Positions 33,009 to 40,934 are shown, counted from the stretch's first letter. The stretch is 43,383 nucleotides of DNA from Limiplasma sp958448555 (GCA_958448555.1 CAUDEL010000022.1:1-43383), one strand, 5' to 3'. A program made the numbers and translations. The notes: generated by a model from the letters alone, not told the origin.

Positions 33009-33290
33009 ATGGAGGCAAAGGACCGAAGGCCGGAAAACCCGTGCAAGCGCTATGTGAAAGTCCGGGCTGATTTTGAGCTGGACGGACGCATCCGGCCATT
33101 GCTGTTCCGGGAGGAGGACGGACCGGCCTTTCGCATCGACCGGGTGCTGGATGTGCGTCAGGCCGCGTCGCGCAAGGCGGGCGGGCAGGGAATCCGCTAT
33201 GTGTGCGAGGTGGAGGGCAGCATTGCCGTGCTGTTCCACGACGAGCCGTACTGGTTTATAGAGCGGGAAGAGAGCGTGTCGAAAGCCTGA
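33009..33290 (+). CDS. Small partner protein of the Y-family polymerase (DUF6504-like)
   Basis: This 93-residue protein (CKRYVKVRADFELDGRIRPL, then FRIDRVLDVRQAASRKAGGQ and RYVCEVEGSIAVLFHDEPYW) is a small beta-rich protein. The pattern, a VLDxRxAASxKAGGQGxRY motif, follows translesion polymerase genes in other Bacillota and resembles the DUF6504 group linked to ImuB-type polymerases. Function is unknown; binding to the polymerase or its clamp is a guess from position. An AAGGAGG site is at 32992-32998 and the operon ends at a terminator. Confidence 0.65.
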   Translation: MEAKDRRPENPCKRYVKVRADFELDGRIRPLLFREEDGPAFRIDRVLDVRQAASRKAGGQGIRYVCEVEGSIAVLFHDEPYWFIEREESVSKA

Positions 33291-33315
33291 CAAAAAGCGC
33301 TAACAGGCGCGTAGC

Positions 33316-33352
33316 AGGCACAATGTGCCTATCAGGGGTTTGGGGATGCCCC
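33316..33352 (+). other. Small hairpins between the polymerase operon and terminator
   Basis: AGGCAC-AAT-GTGCCT (33316-33330) and GGGG-ATG-CCCC (33342-33352) lie close together in a noncoding patch. The GGGGTTTGGGGATGCCCC string looks like those I recall next to relaxase genes of small mobilizable elements, so it might be a leftover oriT-like site. Confidence 0.35.
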
Positions 33353-33360
33353 AATCAGCA

Positions 33361-33399
33361 ATCAGCCGGTTTTGCGTCAGGCAGAACCGGCTGATTTTT
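33361..33399 (+). terminator. Strong terminator between the polymerase operon and agr genes
   Basis: An 11-bp perfect stem (33361-33371 with 33385-33395) is followed by a T tail on the plus strand. It ends the polymerase operon and separates it from the agr genes, which converge on it from the minus strand. Confidence 0.9.
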
Positions 33400-33441
33400 G
33401 CAGTTCCTTATAAGGACTGCCCTGCTTGCTAATCCATTGTC

Positions 33442-33996
33442 CTACTTTTTTACCGCTACGATCCTTGAAAGCGCACAGCCTCCCAAAGCAATGCAAATGG
33501 TTTGGATATATGTTTGTTTACCCCATATCACAACGCCAATCAAACAGGCGGTTTGAATCAGAAGCGCTATTCTTGAACGCGTGCGGAATAGGTCTTGTTT
33601 GCTTTGCAAATATGCCCTGTTTTGATGAAGCACCAATGGGTACAAAAACATTAACAAAAGACTGACGGCGCCTAAACCCAGATAGGCGCATAAATGAAAT
33701 GGCACCAAAAAGGATGCCAGGCAACAAAGCAAACCTGTCGCCATTGTCAGGAAGCACTTCCAATGCGTCGAAGCATGGAAACCGCCGCCGAAGGTCTGGT
33801 TGGTGTAAAAAAAGGCGATGATGATTAACGATTCGATGTGGCGTCCAAGCAGGCTACCAATCAAGATGAGCCCTGCTGTGCTGAAAAGTGTATATAGGGC
33901 TGCTTCAAAGCCGTAAACATATACCTTATGGTCAGAAACGGACGTTGCTTTTCGTCTTTCCAGAGCGCAAACAATCCATTCGGCTAATTGCCGCAT
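33442..33996 (-). CDS. agrB: AgrB-like peptide-processing membrane protease
   Basis: This 184-residue protein of the accessory gene regulator B family matures and exports an AgrD propeptide. It has several membrane segments (about 30-50, 54-64, 84-120, 145-175) and the catalytic pair H74 and C81 in GGGFHASTHWKC, spaced by seven residues as in S. aureus AgrB (H77, C84). It cuts AgrD on the C-terminal side and forms a thiolactone or lactone ring. The agrB start overlaps the end of agrC by 13 bases. It is the last gene of the minus-strand operon agrA-agrC-agrB, and an agrD-like gene lies at 36489 on the other side of agrA. Confidence 0.93.
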   Translation of the reverse strand: MRQLAEWIVCALERRKATSVSDHKVYVYGFEAALYTLFSTAGLILIGSLLGRHIESLIIIAFFYTNQTFGGGFHASTHWKCFLTMATGLLCCLASFLVPFHLCAYLGLGAVSLLLMFLYPLVLHQNRAYLQSKQDLFRTRSRIALLIQTACLIGVVIWGKQTYIQTICIALGGCALSRIVAVKK

Positions 33997-35318
33997 GTTT
34001 CATCCTCCTTTGGAAGAGGATAGGGCAAAGTTACGGTTGCAATAAAGGTATGCCCCTGTGTTTCAAAGGTGCAAAAACCGTCTGCGTTTTGAGCGATCAG
34101 TTCAATATTTCGAATTCCGAATCCATGGATAGCGGCATCCTTTGTTTTTGATGACAAAAAAACTGCTGCCTGTCTCCTAAGGGTACCAGGTTCCATATTA
34201 TTTTCGCAACGGATGATAAATGTATCCCAGATTCTATGGAAGCTCAAACGAATCACGCGCTTGGTGTGTTTGTTCTGGATTCGGTTGACCCCTTCGATGG
34301 CATTATCTAATAGATTTCCTACAATAGTACAGAAATCAACCTCGTCAATTGGCAGGTCGCTGAGCGGATAGGGTTCTAGATAAAAAGAAATGTGGTGTTG
34401 TTTGTAGGCCGGACTCTTCGATGCCAGCAGCGCATCCACTGGTATGGAGCCGGTGATGTACCGCTGCGTGCTCTGAACCTTTTTCCTGTACTCATCCAGA
34501 TATTCCTTGGCGGCTTGCGCGTCCCCCTGGGCAACCAGTTGTTCAAGTGTCTGCATCTGATGCTTAAAATCATGCTGACGCGCAATGGTTTCCTGGTAAA
34601 TGTCCGTCAACTCCAGTTGATGCTGCCGGGTCAGCTGTGCATGGTTGAGCGCCATCTGCGATTGATTTTGCTTATGCACTACATCCGTCATCATATGATA
34701 TAGAAATACAGACAAAATAGAACATGCAATCATGCCGCCATATGCAGCAAAGATGTGCCAATCCGTATCGCTAAAACTGAGAATCTGAATGGAGAACAGC
34801 ATTTCAATGGCAAAGAAGATGGAAATGTTGATGCCCAGAAAAAACAACAAAGCAGGAACGGCCAGCGGGGAGCCATTTCTTTGAATCCTGCGTGAGAATA
34901 TAAAAAACACAAGGAAAAGAACAAGATTGGTTGATGCCACAAAGAGAAGCCTAAGCGCACCGGGTTCCATCAGCATTTCATGGGTCGCTGAGGTCAGTGT
35001 GCGGGACAGCGCCAGCATCAGACCAACAGTTGCAACCACGATCACTTCTTTAACAATCGTCCAAATTCCCAGCACATACCAGCGCTCATTCGATACATAT
35101 CGCAAATAGAGGAAGTAGATGATGACATTAAAGCTGTCTGTAAACGGAATGTCGAAAAACAGATAGAGCGTAAGGAAGCCGGCACAGGCTACGACACACA
35201 AACAATCTGCCAGTCGGCTGGACCTTGTAATGGGTACGCATTTCTTCAGAAAGAGCAGGTAGATGACAGACTGGTAAATGTTGATCAAAATTTCGAAAAC
35301 CGTCCATCCAACCGTCAT
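33984..35318 (-). CDS. agrC: AgrC-like sensor histidine kinase (GHKL)
   Basis: This 444-residue protein is the probable receptor for the peptide signal. It has about six membrane segments in residues 1-215, then a coiled coil, the phospho-acceptor H249 (in RQHDFKHQ), the N-box NLLDNAIEG at 335-343, and the G-box GFGIRN near 399. This is the GHKL type used by agr systems. The order agrA-agrC-agrB differs from the S. aureus order (agrB-agrD-agrC-agrA), but the membership is the same. It presumably phosphorylates the LytTR regulator upstream. Confidence 0.93.
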   Translation of the reverse strand: MTVGWTVFEILINIYQSVIYLLFLKKCVPITRSSRLADCLCVVACAGFLTLYLFFDIPFTDSFNVIIYFLYLRYVSNERWYVLGIWTIVKEVIVVATVGLMLALSRTLTSATHEMLMEPGALRLLFVASTNLVLFLVFFIFSRRIQRNGSPLAVPALLFFLGINISIFFAIEMLFSIQILSFSDTDWHIFAAYGGMIACSILSVFLYHMMTDVVHKQNQSQMALNHAQLTRQHQLELTDIYQETIARQHDFKHQMQTLEQLVAQGDAQAAKEYLDEYRKKVQSTQRYITGSIPVDALLASKSPAYKQHHISFYLEPYPLSDLPIDEVDFCTIVGNLLDNAIEGVNRIQNKHTKRVIRLSFHRIWDTFIIRCENNMEPGTLRRQAAVFLSSKTKDAAIHGFGIRNIELIAQNADGFCTFETQGHTFIATVTLPYPLPKEDETCGN

Positions 35319-35337
35319 GTTTCATCCTTCTTTCCTG

Positions 35338-36075
35338 TTACCGCAAGGCTGTCCTCTTGCCCGTATAGTACCAGTCGTAACGCTTTTTCAGCATTGAAAC
35401 AAAGGTCTGTGAAACAGGAATTGTATCATGGTTGGAAAGCGTCAGGCTGTCCCTGGTAAACCTCCGGATGTGATCCAGATTCACGATATAGCTCCGATGA
35501 CATTGGCAGAACAGCGATTGCGGGAGTGCCGCTGCAAAATCCCGCAGTCGGGCGCGTATTTCCGGTTTGTCCGTTGACTGATAAAGCGTCAGCTGAAGAT
35601 AATGCGACTGGATTTCTATATAAACAATATCGCAGTAGGGTATCACCAGTCGTTGATCCCTGCGGACGATGGACAGCTTTTTCTCTGATAATAATGAGAA
35701 GCGGCGGTATGCAATGTCCAGGCACTGGAAGATATCCTCTCGGTTTACAGGCTTTTTCAGATATCGAAGTGCATTGACGACATAGCCCTCAAACACATAA
35801 TCCGAGTAATTGGTAACAAAAACAATCGAAACGGTCGGGTCCCGCTGGCGGATGATTTTGGCTAGTGCCATTCCGCTGAGCTCCCCAGGAATTTGAATAT
35901 CCAAAAAGAGAAGTCCTACAGGCAGCCCGCTCTCCCAGCTTGCCAAAAGATCCTCGGATGAGGCGAAGCAGGTATGGGAAACGTCTTGCTGACCTGATGT
36001 ATGCTTCCAGTCGTCGATGGCATTACAAATTACTCTCTGGAAGCAATGCTCATCTTCGCAAATCACAATGTGCAT
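35338..36075 (-). CDS. agrA: AgrA-like LytTR response regulator
   Basis: This 245-residue protein has a receiver domain (1-120, phospho-acceptor D59 in LLFLDIQIPG, K at about 107 region in YLKKPVN) and a LytTR DNA-binding domain (about 140-240, with SHYLQLTL, FCQCHRSYIVNLDHI). LytTR regulators of agr systems bind direct repeats like ACAGTTnAG and switch on the signal and output genes. It is the first gene of the minus-strand operon, with a TTGACA/TATCCT promoter and a GAAGGAGG site. Confidence 0.93.
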   Translation of the reverse strand: MHIVICEDEHCFQRVICNAIDDWKHTSGQQDVSHTCFASSEDLLASWESGLPVGLLFLDIQIPGELSGMALAKIIRQRDPTVSIVFVTNYSDYVFEGYVVNALRYLKKPVNREDIFQCLDIAYRRFSLLSEKKLSIVRRDQRLVIPYCDIVYIEIQSHYLQLTLYQSTDKPEIRARLRDFAAALPQSLFCQCHRSYIVNLDHIRRFTRDSLTLSNHDTIPVSQTFVSMLKKRYDWYYTGKRTALR

Positions 36076-36488
36076 AGCAGCATAGCCTCCTTCCTACTTG
36101 TATGTAGTTTGGATGATACGAATAGGATACCTGATACGGTTTTTCTTGTCAATGATGCCTGAATTAGCGATTTATGTAACGTGGTATTCATCCAAAGGGT
36201 GTGAACAGTTCAAGCAAGCATAAAACGTCACAATAAAACAATTGAATCTATTCTACACAGGTCATCCATAAGCAGTGTACGATTGTCTATCATCTCCAGC
36301 AGGGAATCGGAGCGGACCCCAAGCTGCTTGCAAAGCCACATTTATGATATGTACGGAATAAATTCTCAAAATCAGGCATTCCGAGTATGTTCTGCGCCAT
36401 CTCGGACCCATTCCGCGCCACAAGTCGTTAGAGAGATGTTTTTATGCTATCATGCAAGCAAAACAAAAGAAAAAGGAGGATGAACAGG
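36076..36488. other. Divergent control region between agrA and agrD
   Basis: These 413 bases hold no convincing gene. They hold the minus-strand promoter for agrA-C-B, and a possible LytTR half-site ACAGTTCAA (36205-36213; it also forms the small palindrome GAACAGTTC). A TATGCT (36443-36448) lies about 40 bases before the agrD ATG with no good -35, as expected for an activated promoter. Second half-sites were not clear. Confidence 0.5.
36124..36152 (-). promoter_or_regulatory. Promoter of the agrA-agrC-agrB operon
   Basis: On the minus strand TTGACA (36152-36147) and TATCCT (36129-36124) are exactly 17 bp apart, about 50 bases before the agrA start. Confidence 0.7.
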
Positions 36489-36617
36489 ATGTCGGCACTA
36501 TGGTCCATCATCGCCAGTTGGATGTATCAATATGGATCGATTTATGCAGGAATCCCCAGTTCGCATGGTTCCTATGAAGCTCCTGTGCCTGAGCAGCTGC
36601 AAAAGCAAGCAGAATAA
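36489..36617 (+). CDS. agrD: AgrD-like autoinducing peptide precursor, probably a serine lactone
   Basis: This 42-residue peptide (MSALWSIIASWMYQYGSIYA, then GIPSSHGSY, then EAPVPEQLQKQAE) has the three parts of an AgrD: an amphipathic N-terminal helix, a core, and an acidic/Pro C-terminal tail (VPEQL, as VPKEL in S. aureus). The core aligns position for position with RIPTSTGFF, the S. intermedius-group signal whose ring is closed by serine: [R/G]-I-P-[T/S]-S-[T/H]-G-[F/S]-[F/Y]. A ring from S25 to Y29 is therefore predicted; there is no Cys anywhere in the peptide. The ATG at 36489 follows AAAAAGGAGGA with normal spacing. It is divergent from agrA and 132 bases before a secreted-protein gene. 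Confidence 0.82.
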   Translation: MSALWSIIASWMYQYGSIYAGIPSSHGSYEAPVPEQLQKQAE

Positions 36618-36749
36618 TTCTTTTTGGGTATGAACCAGGCCGCATCATTCGCCGGGAGATGAGTCCGTTGGTTCGGTTGCGTGATTTTTCAGAATGACAT
36701 TTGTAAACGTTTCGTAAAAGAGATACGTACATGAAAAGGAGGAAGTTTC

Positions 36750-37145
36750 ATGAAAAAAGCAATGGCTCTGGTCCTTGTCCTGATCATGGTTTTCGCGTTT
36801 GCTGGTAGCGCATTAGCAGAACGAAAATGGTTTGATATTGTTACAGAAAGCACGACCGAGTTCAAAACGGGATGCTATGATATTACGAAAACAACCAACT
36901 TATGGCAGGTCTCTCTTAGCACCAGCTCCAGCAATCTGTCCCCAACTCATCGCGCCGTTGCTCGTGTACATAAAGGAACGGACGTTGCAAGCGCAACATG
37001 GGTATATTCTGGACCAAGCGCAGAGTCCCATGGATATGGTGTAAACTATCAAGGTCGCGTCTCCGGTCTTTCTTTTAGGGGGCGGCTTGATGATAGGGAT
37101 TCTGGGCTACTAGAATTTCATGGATACTTTGTATATGATTATTAA
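36750..37145 (+). CDS. Small secreted protein of unknown function, next to agrD
   Basis: This 131-residue protein has a clear signal peptide (KKAMALVLVLIMVFAFAGSALA, cleaved near residue 23) and a mature part of about 108 residues. The mature part is rich in Ser/Thr, aromatics and charged residues, with a likely beta-strand pattern (TKTTNLWQVSLSTSS, RAVARVHKGTDVASATWVYS). One Cys is present. I do not recognise a family; the look is faintly like small secreted beta-proteins of bacilli. An AAAAGGAGGAAG site gives strong translation. As the first gene after agrD it is the best candidate for a quorum-controlled product, such as a bacteriocin-like or surface factor. This is inference from position. 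Confidence 0.75.
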   Translation: MKKAMALVLVLIMVFAFAGSALAERKWFDIVTESTTEFKTGCYDITKTTNLWQVSLSTSSSNLSPTHRAVARVHKGTDVASATWVYSGPSAESHGYGVNYQGRVSGLSFRGRLDDRDSGLLEFHGYFVYDY

Positions 37146-37204
37146 AGTTAGAATACAAAGAAAGATTGTAACCGATAGAATCAAATTTATGTAGAATTTT
37201 TGCT

Positions 37205-37235
37205 CAAGGCAGGAATGCTTGCATTTCCTGCCTTG
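37205..37235 (+). promoter_or_regulatory. Strong hairpin before the first solute-binding-like gene
   Basis: A perfect 11-bp stem (37205-37215 with 37225-37235) and 9-nt loop lie 24 bases before the ATG at 37259. No T-run follows. It may stabilise or attenuate the message from the upstream secreted-protein gene, or control translation. Confidence 0.6.
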
Positions 37236-37258
37236 GACTTCATCAGATGGAGGTAAGT

Positions 37259-38320
37259 ATGCGAAAGTTCCTGATTTACCTAATGGCTGTCTGTTGCTTC
37301 ATTCCTATTTTGATTTCAAACACAGCGTGTGGAGAAGCGCTTTTTGACGGTGCTTCAGCAATTTTGGAACAATGGGGCGCAAAGGATGGGCAGGAACTGT
37401 ATACGCGCATACTGGATCACTGGAACAGAAATATTGACGGCACCCGCATCTCCTGGCCCGCGAAGATACGTTTGGGCGGGACAACGGAAGACCTGATCAG
37501 CAAGCCAGGAAGCTGGGATCTGGCGATCGTGTCCTCCAAGGATGTGGACTTGCAGAAACTGGCGGATGAGGGATTGGTGCAGGAGTATGGATTTGTTCCT
37601 ACTCAAGAGTTTATTCTGCAGCAGTGGCTTCTTCCCGATGAACTGCAAAGCCTGCTGCCGGAGCATCCATTTCTGGCGCATCAAGTCTATTTTTACGACT
37701 ACGATCATGCGACCGGCGAGGCCACACTTTTGATCTGCAAACACTATTCGGGAGAGCCAAGCGGCGTTCCCGGTCCGTTTGCCCGCGCGATTCTGGGCGG
37801 GCGTTCCGCTGATGCGGTGCGCGCCGTAGAGGGCATTGTACGCGTCGAAGCTCCCCCTATCGCGTTTAAGGTGGAACCGGGTGAACTTCTGAATTGGGAG
37901 ATAGACGACCTGCTTTCAAGACCCCGGGATTGGGATGTCGCCAACATCCTCATCCAAAACGAAAGTGATCTGGACGCGCTCGACCAAGCTGGATTGCTCT
38001 ATGATTTTTCGCAGGATAGCTTCTGGCTGACCCGCAGCTACGACTGGCCTGTTCCAAACGGTATTTACAGCGAAGACGGAAGGCTGATCGCGATCCCCCA
38101 TATTGCCTATTACGGCCCCGAGGAAAGCGGCTTTTTGGTAACGGTCATCAATGCGCACTGTCAGAACACTACGAAAGCCATGGCCTATGTAAAACACTGG
38201 ATCAAAGGCTGCGAATGGGACTGGGATTTCTATACACAGGAAAAAACAGTGGAGGAAGACGTCCCGGAGGAGATCCGGAAATACGGCATTTGCATGTATA
38301 AAGATGAGATGGATTGGTAA
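37259..38320 (+). CDS. Secreted solute-binding-protein-like protein, paralog 1
   Basis: This 353-residue exported protein (MRKFLIYLMAVCCFIPILIS, a signal sequence) has the look of an extracellular solute-binding lobe (KIRLGGTTEDLISKPGSWDL, AIVSSKDVDLQKLADEGLV, then YSEDGRLIAIP in the second lobe), but lacks any permease or ATPase nearby. The ATG at 37259 follows TGGAGGT. It is paralogous to the next gene; by eye about half of the residues match, and the last 23 residues (beginning EEDVPEEIRK and ending KDEMDW) are identical. Without a transporter, ligand sensing or an extracellular role is more likely than uptake. Confidence 0.75.
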   Translation: MRKFLIYLMAVCCFIPILISNTACGEALFDGASAILEQWGAKDGQELYTRILDHWNRNIDGTRISWPAKIRLGGTTEDLISKPGSWDLAIVSSKDVDLQKLADEGLVQEYGFVPTQEFILQQWLLPDELQSLLPEHPFLAHQVYFYDYDHATGEATLLICKHYSGEPSGVPGPFARAILGGRSADAVRAVEGIVRVEAPPIAFKVEPGELLNWEIDDLLSRPRDWDVANILIQNESDLDALDQAGLLYDFSQDSFWLTRSYDWPVPNGIYSEDGRLIAIPHIAYYGPEESGFLVTVINAHCQNTTKAMAYVKHWIKGCEWDWDFYTQEKTVEEDVPEEIRKYGICMYKDEMDW

Positions 38321-38321
38321 G
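38252..38321 (+). repeat. 70-bp exact repeat, copy 1 (3' end of paralog 1)
   Basis: These 70 bases are identical to 39452-39521, exactly 1200 bases downstream, although the two genes differ widely elsewhere. They code for the conserved ending KYGICMYKDEMDW and stop codon, suggesting recent recombination or gene conversion. Confidence 0.95.
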
Positions 38322-38375
38322 GGGAACCTGTATGTTTGGAGGTTCTATCCTCTGAATGAAATCCGAATCCTTAAA

Positions 38376-38395
38376 CCTGCAAATGGATTTGCAGG
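38376..38395 (+). promoter_or_regulatory. Short intercistronic palindrome
   Basis: CCTGCAAAT and ATTTGCAGG (38376-38384, 38387-38395) form a perfect 9-bp inverted repeat. No T-run follows, so it may be a DNA-binding site or RNA element between the two paralogs. Confidence 0.5.
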
Positions 38396-38455
38396 CATTG
38401 CCAGACGAGGCCGTTATGCCAAGGAAAGGAAAAGGGATTCAGGGAGGAAAAGGAA

Positions 38456-39520
38456 ATGAAAAAAAGGATTGTATTATTCGCTGCACTTGTTTTCCTGTGC
38501 TCAATGTTTACACTGGCAGTTTGTGAAGAAACAGGGGTTTCTCCACGTATCGCGTCCATCTTAAACGCATGGAACGCAAAGGATGGAAAGGAATTGCGTC
38601 TTCGCATTCTGGACTATTGGAACGAACATTCTGACGGAACCCACTTTTCCTGGCCTCTGAACATACGTCTGGGTGGAACGACGGTGGATTTGATCAATGA
38701 GCCGGAAAGCTGGGATCTGGCGATCGTATCGTCAAAGGATGTGGATTTGCAGGAACTGGCAGATGCAGGGCTTATCAAAGCCGCGGGCTTTTTTCCGGCG
38801 GATGAGGTTGCTTTGTTTCAGTGGTTGCTTCCTCACTATTTGAAAGACATCTTTCCCGTCGATCCGATCCTGATGTATTCAGTCTACTGTTACGATTATG
38901 ATGCCCAAACGGATGATGCAACACTCCTGATCTGTCAGGCAGATATCGGTAGCAAAAAGAATTCTCCCAGAGTCCCCGATGTTTTTTCCACTCCCATTCT
39001 GAACAGACGAACAGCTGCTCAGATACGGTCGGTCGAAGGAATCGTGCGTGTGCGGTGTTCCGTCAACGGACGTAAATTGTTTACCCCCTCCGATGGCCGC
39101 GACTGGACGTTGCAAGATCTGATTCGCAACCCGTCAGAATGGGATGTTGCGGAAATTGCGATCAGCGATATAAGCGAACTAGCGTCATTGGATGAGGCTG
39201 GACTTCTCTATGATTTTTCTTCGGATCCCTACTTGTCCTCGCGAAATACGACCAACATGCCCATTCCAACCAGCCTTTACAGCGAGGACGGCAGACTGAT
39301 CGCCATTCCCTTTGCAATATGGGACGAAGGGAACTGGGTGATGGTTGTAAACCCGATGGCTGTGGACATTCCTTTGGCTCTGGATTATATTGCATACTAT
39401 ATTAAATCCCAGGAATGGGGCTATGATTTCATCTTGGGGGTAAAAACGAGAGAGGAAGACGTCCCGGAGGAGATCCGGAAATACGGCATTTGCATGTATA
39501 AAGATGAGATGGATTGGTAA
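38456..39520 (+). CDS. Secreted solute-binding-protein-like protein, paralog 2
   Basis: This 354-residue protein has a signal sequence (KKRIVLFAALVFLCSMFTLA; LAVC could be a weak lipobox) and the same fold pattern as paralog 1: NIRLGGTTVDLINEPESWDL, AIVSSKDVDLQELADAGLI, and YSEDGRLIAIP in the second lobe. Paralog 1 ends 135 bases upstream; the two have the same length, the same order of motifs and an identical C-terminus. This points to tandem gene duplication. A GGGAGGAAAAGG site precedes the ATG. No function is known. Confidence 0.75.
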   Translation: MKKRIVLFAALVFLCSMFTLAVCEETGVSPRIASILNAWNAKDGKELRLRILDYWNEHSDGTHFSWPLNIRLGGTTVDLINEPESWDLAIVSSKDVDLQELADAGLIKAAGFFPADEVALFQWLLPHYLKDIFPVDPILMYSVYCYDYDAQTDDATLLICQADIGSKKNSPRVPDVFSTPILNRRTAAQIRSVEGIVRVRCSVNGRKLFTPSDGRDWTLQDLIRNPSEWDVAEIAISDISELASLDEAGLLYDFSSDPYLSSRNTTNMPIPTSLYSEDGRLIAIPFAIWDEGNWVMVVNPMAVDIPLALDYIAYYIKSQEWGYDFILGVKTREEDVPEEIRKYGICMYKDEMDW

Positions 39521-39521
39521 G
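39452..39521 (+). repeat. 70-bp exact repeat, copy 2 (3' end of paralog 2)
   Basis: Second copy of the identical 70-bp sequence at 38252-38321. Confidence 0.95.
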
Positions 39522-39548
39522 AGGCCAAGGAATAGGGAGGAATAAGCA

Positions 39549-40907
39549 TTGAAAGTGACTTTGCAAAAGAATCGCCTGGTGTCCTCCATACTTGTTTGCT
39601 GGCTGACGCTTTCCTCATGCGCTATGGCCGATACTACGCTTTATCTTGCGGGGAGCGATAAAAACAGTAGTGAATACCAACAGTTTGCCCAAAACCATCC
39701 CGAATTGACAATTCATACGGAAACCAATCTGTTTTTATCTACCAATGAAATAATCAGCGCCTTTTTGACAGGTGAGTTTCCTTACGATACCTTTGCAATG
39801 ACTAGCAGCAGTTTTGATTTTTGTCAGATGATGGAAAAAGGCTATTGTTCACCGTTAGACAGTTCACTGCTGGACTGTGAGCTGGAAAAGATGCATAGTC
39901 CAATTCGTCAAATGCTGATCTATCAAGGTCAGTTATATGGAGCGCCTTTTCATTGCTATGTTGGGTATTATACCTATCGTCCAGACGCATGGGAAGCTGC
40001 AGGACTGTCACGGGAGGACGTACCCTCTTCCTTTGAGGAATTCCTTGATTTTTTGGAATACTGGGTGGAACGCATCCGTGAGACCCCTGAGGATGACATC
40101 AGCGTAAGCAATCTCTTTGATGGCGAGCAATATGGTGAGCATAGCTACATCAGCTATCTGGTAGATCGTTTGGTCGAAAATCACATTATGCAATGCAATT
40201 ATGCAGGCGAGCCACTACGATTTAACACACCTGTATTTCGGAATTTGCTGGAGCGATGTCAGGAAATCGGCAAAGCACTCTATTTGTTTGAGCCGATTCA
40301 AAAGGGCAGCATGAGTCTTTTTGAGGATTTATATGGCATGCGGGAACTGAAGTATCTGGTTCCTTTGCGGCTGACGACCGATCAGCCTATCCTGATAAAA
40401 TCCACACTTTATGTCTCATTTCTTAATGCTCGTAGCCAGCACCCCCAGTTGGCAACTGAATATCTGGAAAACTGTGTAAGCTGTATGGCTCCTGAAATAG
40501 GCGCTTATTTGTATCGTGACGCACAGCCCGTAGAAGATCCGGCCTATGTTCAAATGATGGACGCACGCCGGTTGGAGATAGAAGCGTTAGAAGAAAGAAT
40601 GACAGACGAAATTGACCCCTTGGAGAAAAATATGCTGCGTGAGCAGATAACAAATTTAAAAGAACAGTGGGAGGCCATGGCCAAATCAGAAGAGCGCTAT
40701 CTGATTTCCGAAAGTGATTTGAAGATATACCGTGAGTACGGCGACAGCCTCTATTTTCAGCCTCCCAGCATTTTTGACCCTTCCACGGAGGAAGGGCAGA
40801 ACGCAAAGCAGCTGAGAAACCAATTCAGCATGGGCTACTTAACTGTGGACCAGTTTGTCGATCAACTGGACGGCCTTGCTTGGATTTTGGAAATGGAAGA
40901 ACAATAA
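39549..40907 (+). CDS. Extracellular solute-binding protein-like lipoprotein
   Basis: This 452-residue protein has a signal sequence with a lipobox (LSSC, Cys at 24) so it is probably a lipoprotein. The body (DTTLYLAGSDKNSSEYQQFA, FLTGEFPYDTFAMTSSSFDF, MLIYQGQLYGAPFHCYVGYY, and the GYLTVDQFVDQLDG end) is that of family 1 ABC solute-binding proteins, with a long acidic coiled coil (about residues 340-390) inserted near the C-terminus, which is unusual. The TTG start has a GGGAGGAATAA site. There is no permease or ATPase in the window, so it and the two paralogs upstream form a set of binding proteins without a transporter. Confidence 0.75.
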   Translation: MKVTLQKNRLVSSILVCWLTLSSCAMADTTLYLAGSDKNSSEYQQFAQNHPELTIHTETNLFLSTNEIISAFLTGEFPYDTFAMTSSSFDFCQMMEKGYCSPLDSSLLDCELEKMHSPIRQMLIYQGQLYGAPFHCYVGYYTYRPDAWEAAGLSREDVPSSFEEFLDFLEYWVERIRETPEDDISVSNLFDGEQYGEHSYISYLVDRLVENHIMQCNYAGEPLRFNTPVFRNLLERCQEIGKALYLFEPIQKGSMSLFEDLYGMRELKYLVPLRLTTDQPILIKSTLYVSFLNARSQHPQLATEYLENCVSCMAPEIGAYLYRDAQPVEDPAYVQMMDARRLEIEALEERMTDEIDPLEKNMLREQITNLKEQWEAMAKSEERYLISESDLKIYREYGDSLYFQPPSIFDPSTEEGQNAKQLRNQFSMGYLTVDQFVDQLDGLAWILEMEEQ

Positions 40908-40934
40908 CAAAGACCGAATAAAGGAGCAAAAGGC

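Noticed and set aside
36205..36213. ACAGTTCAA as a definite AgrA binding site
   Set aside because: Only one half-site is clear; a second repeat at the usual spacing is missing, so it is noted only as a possibility.
36283..36483. A 66-codon frame before agrD
   Set aside because: It has no ribosome binding site or protein features and ends at the agrD ribosome binding site; read as noncoding control region.
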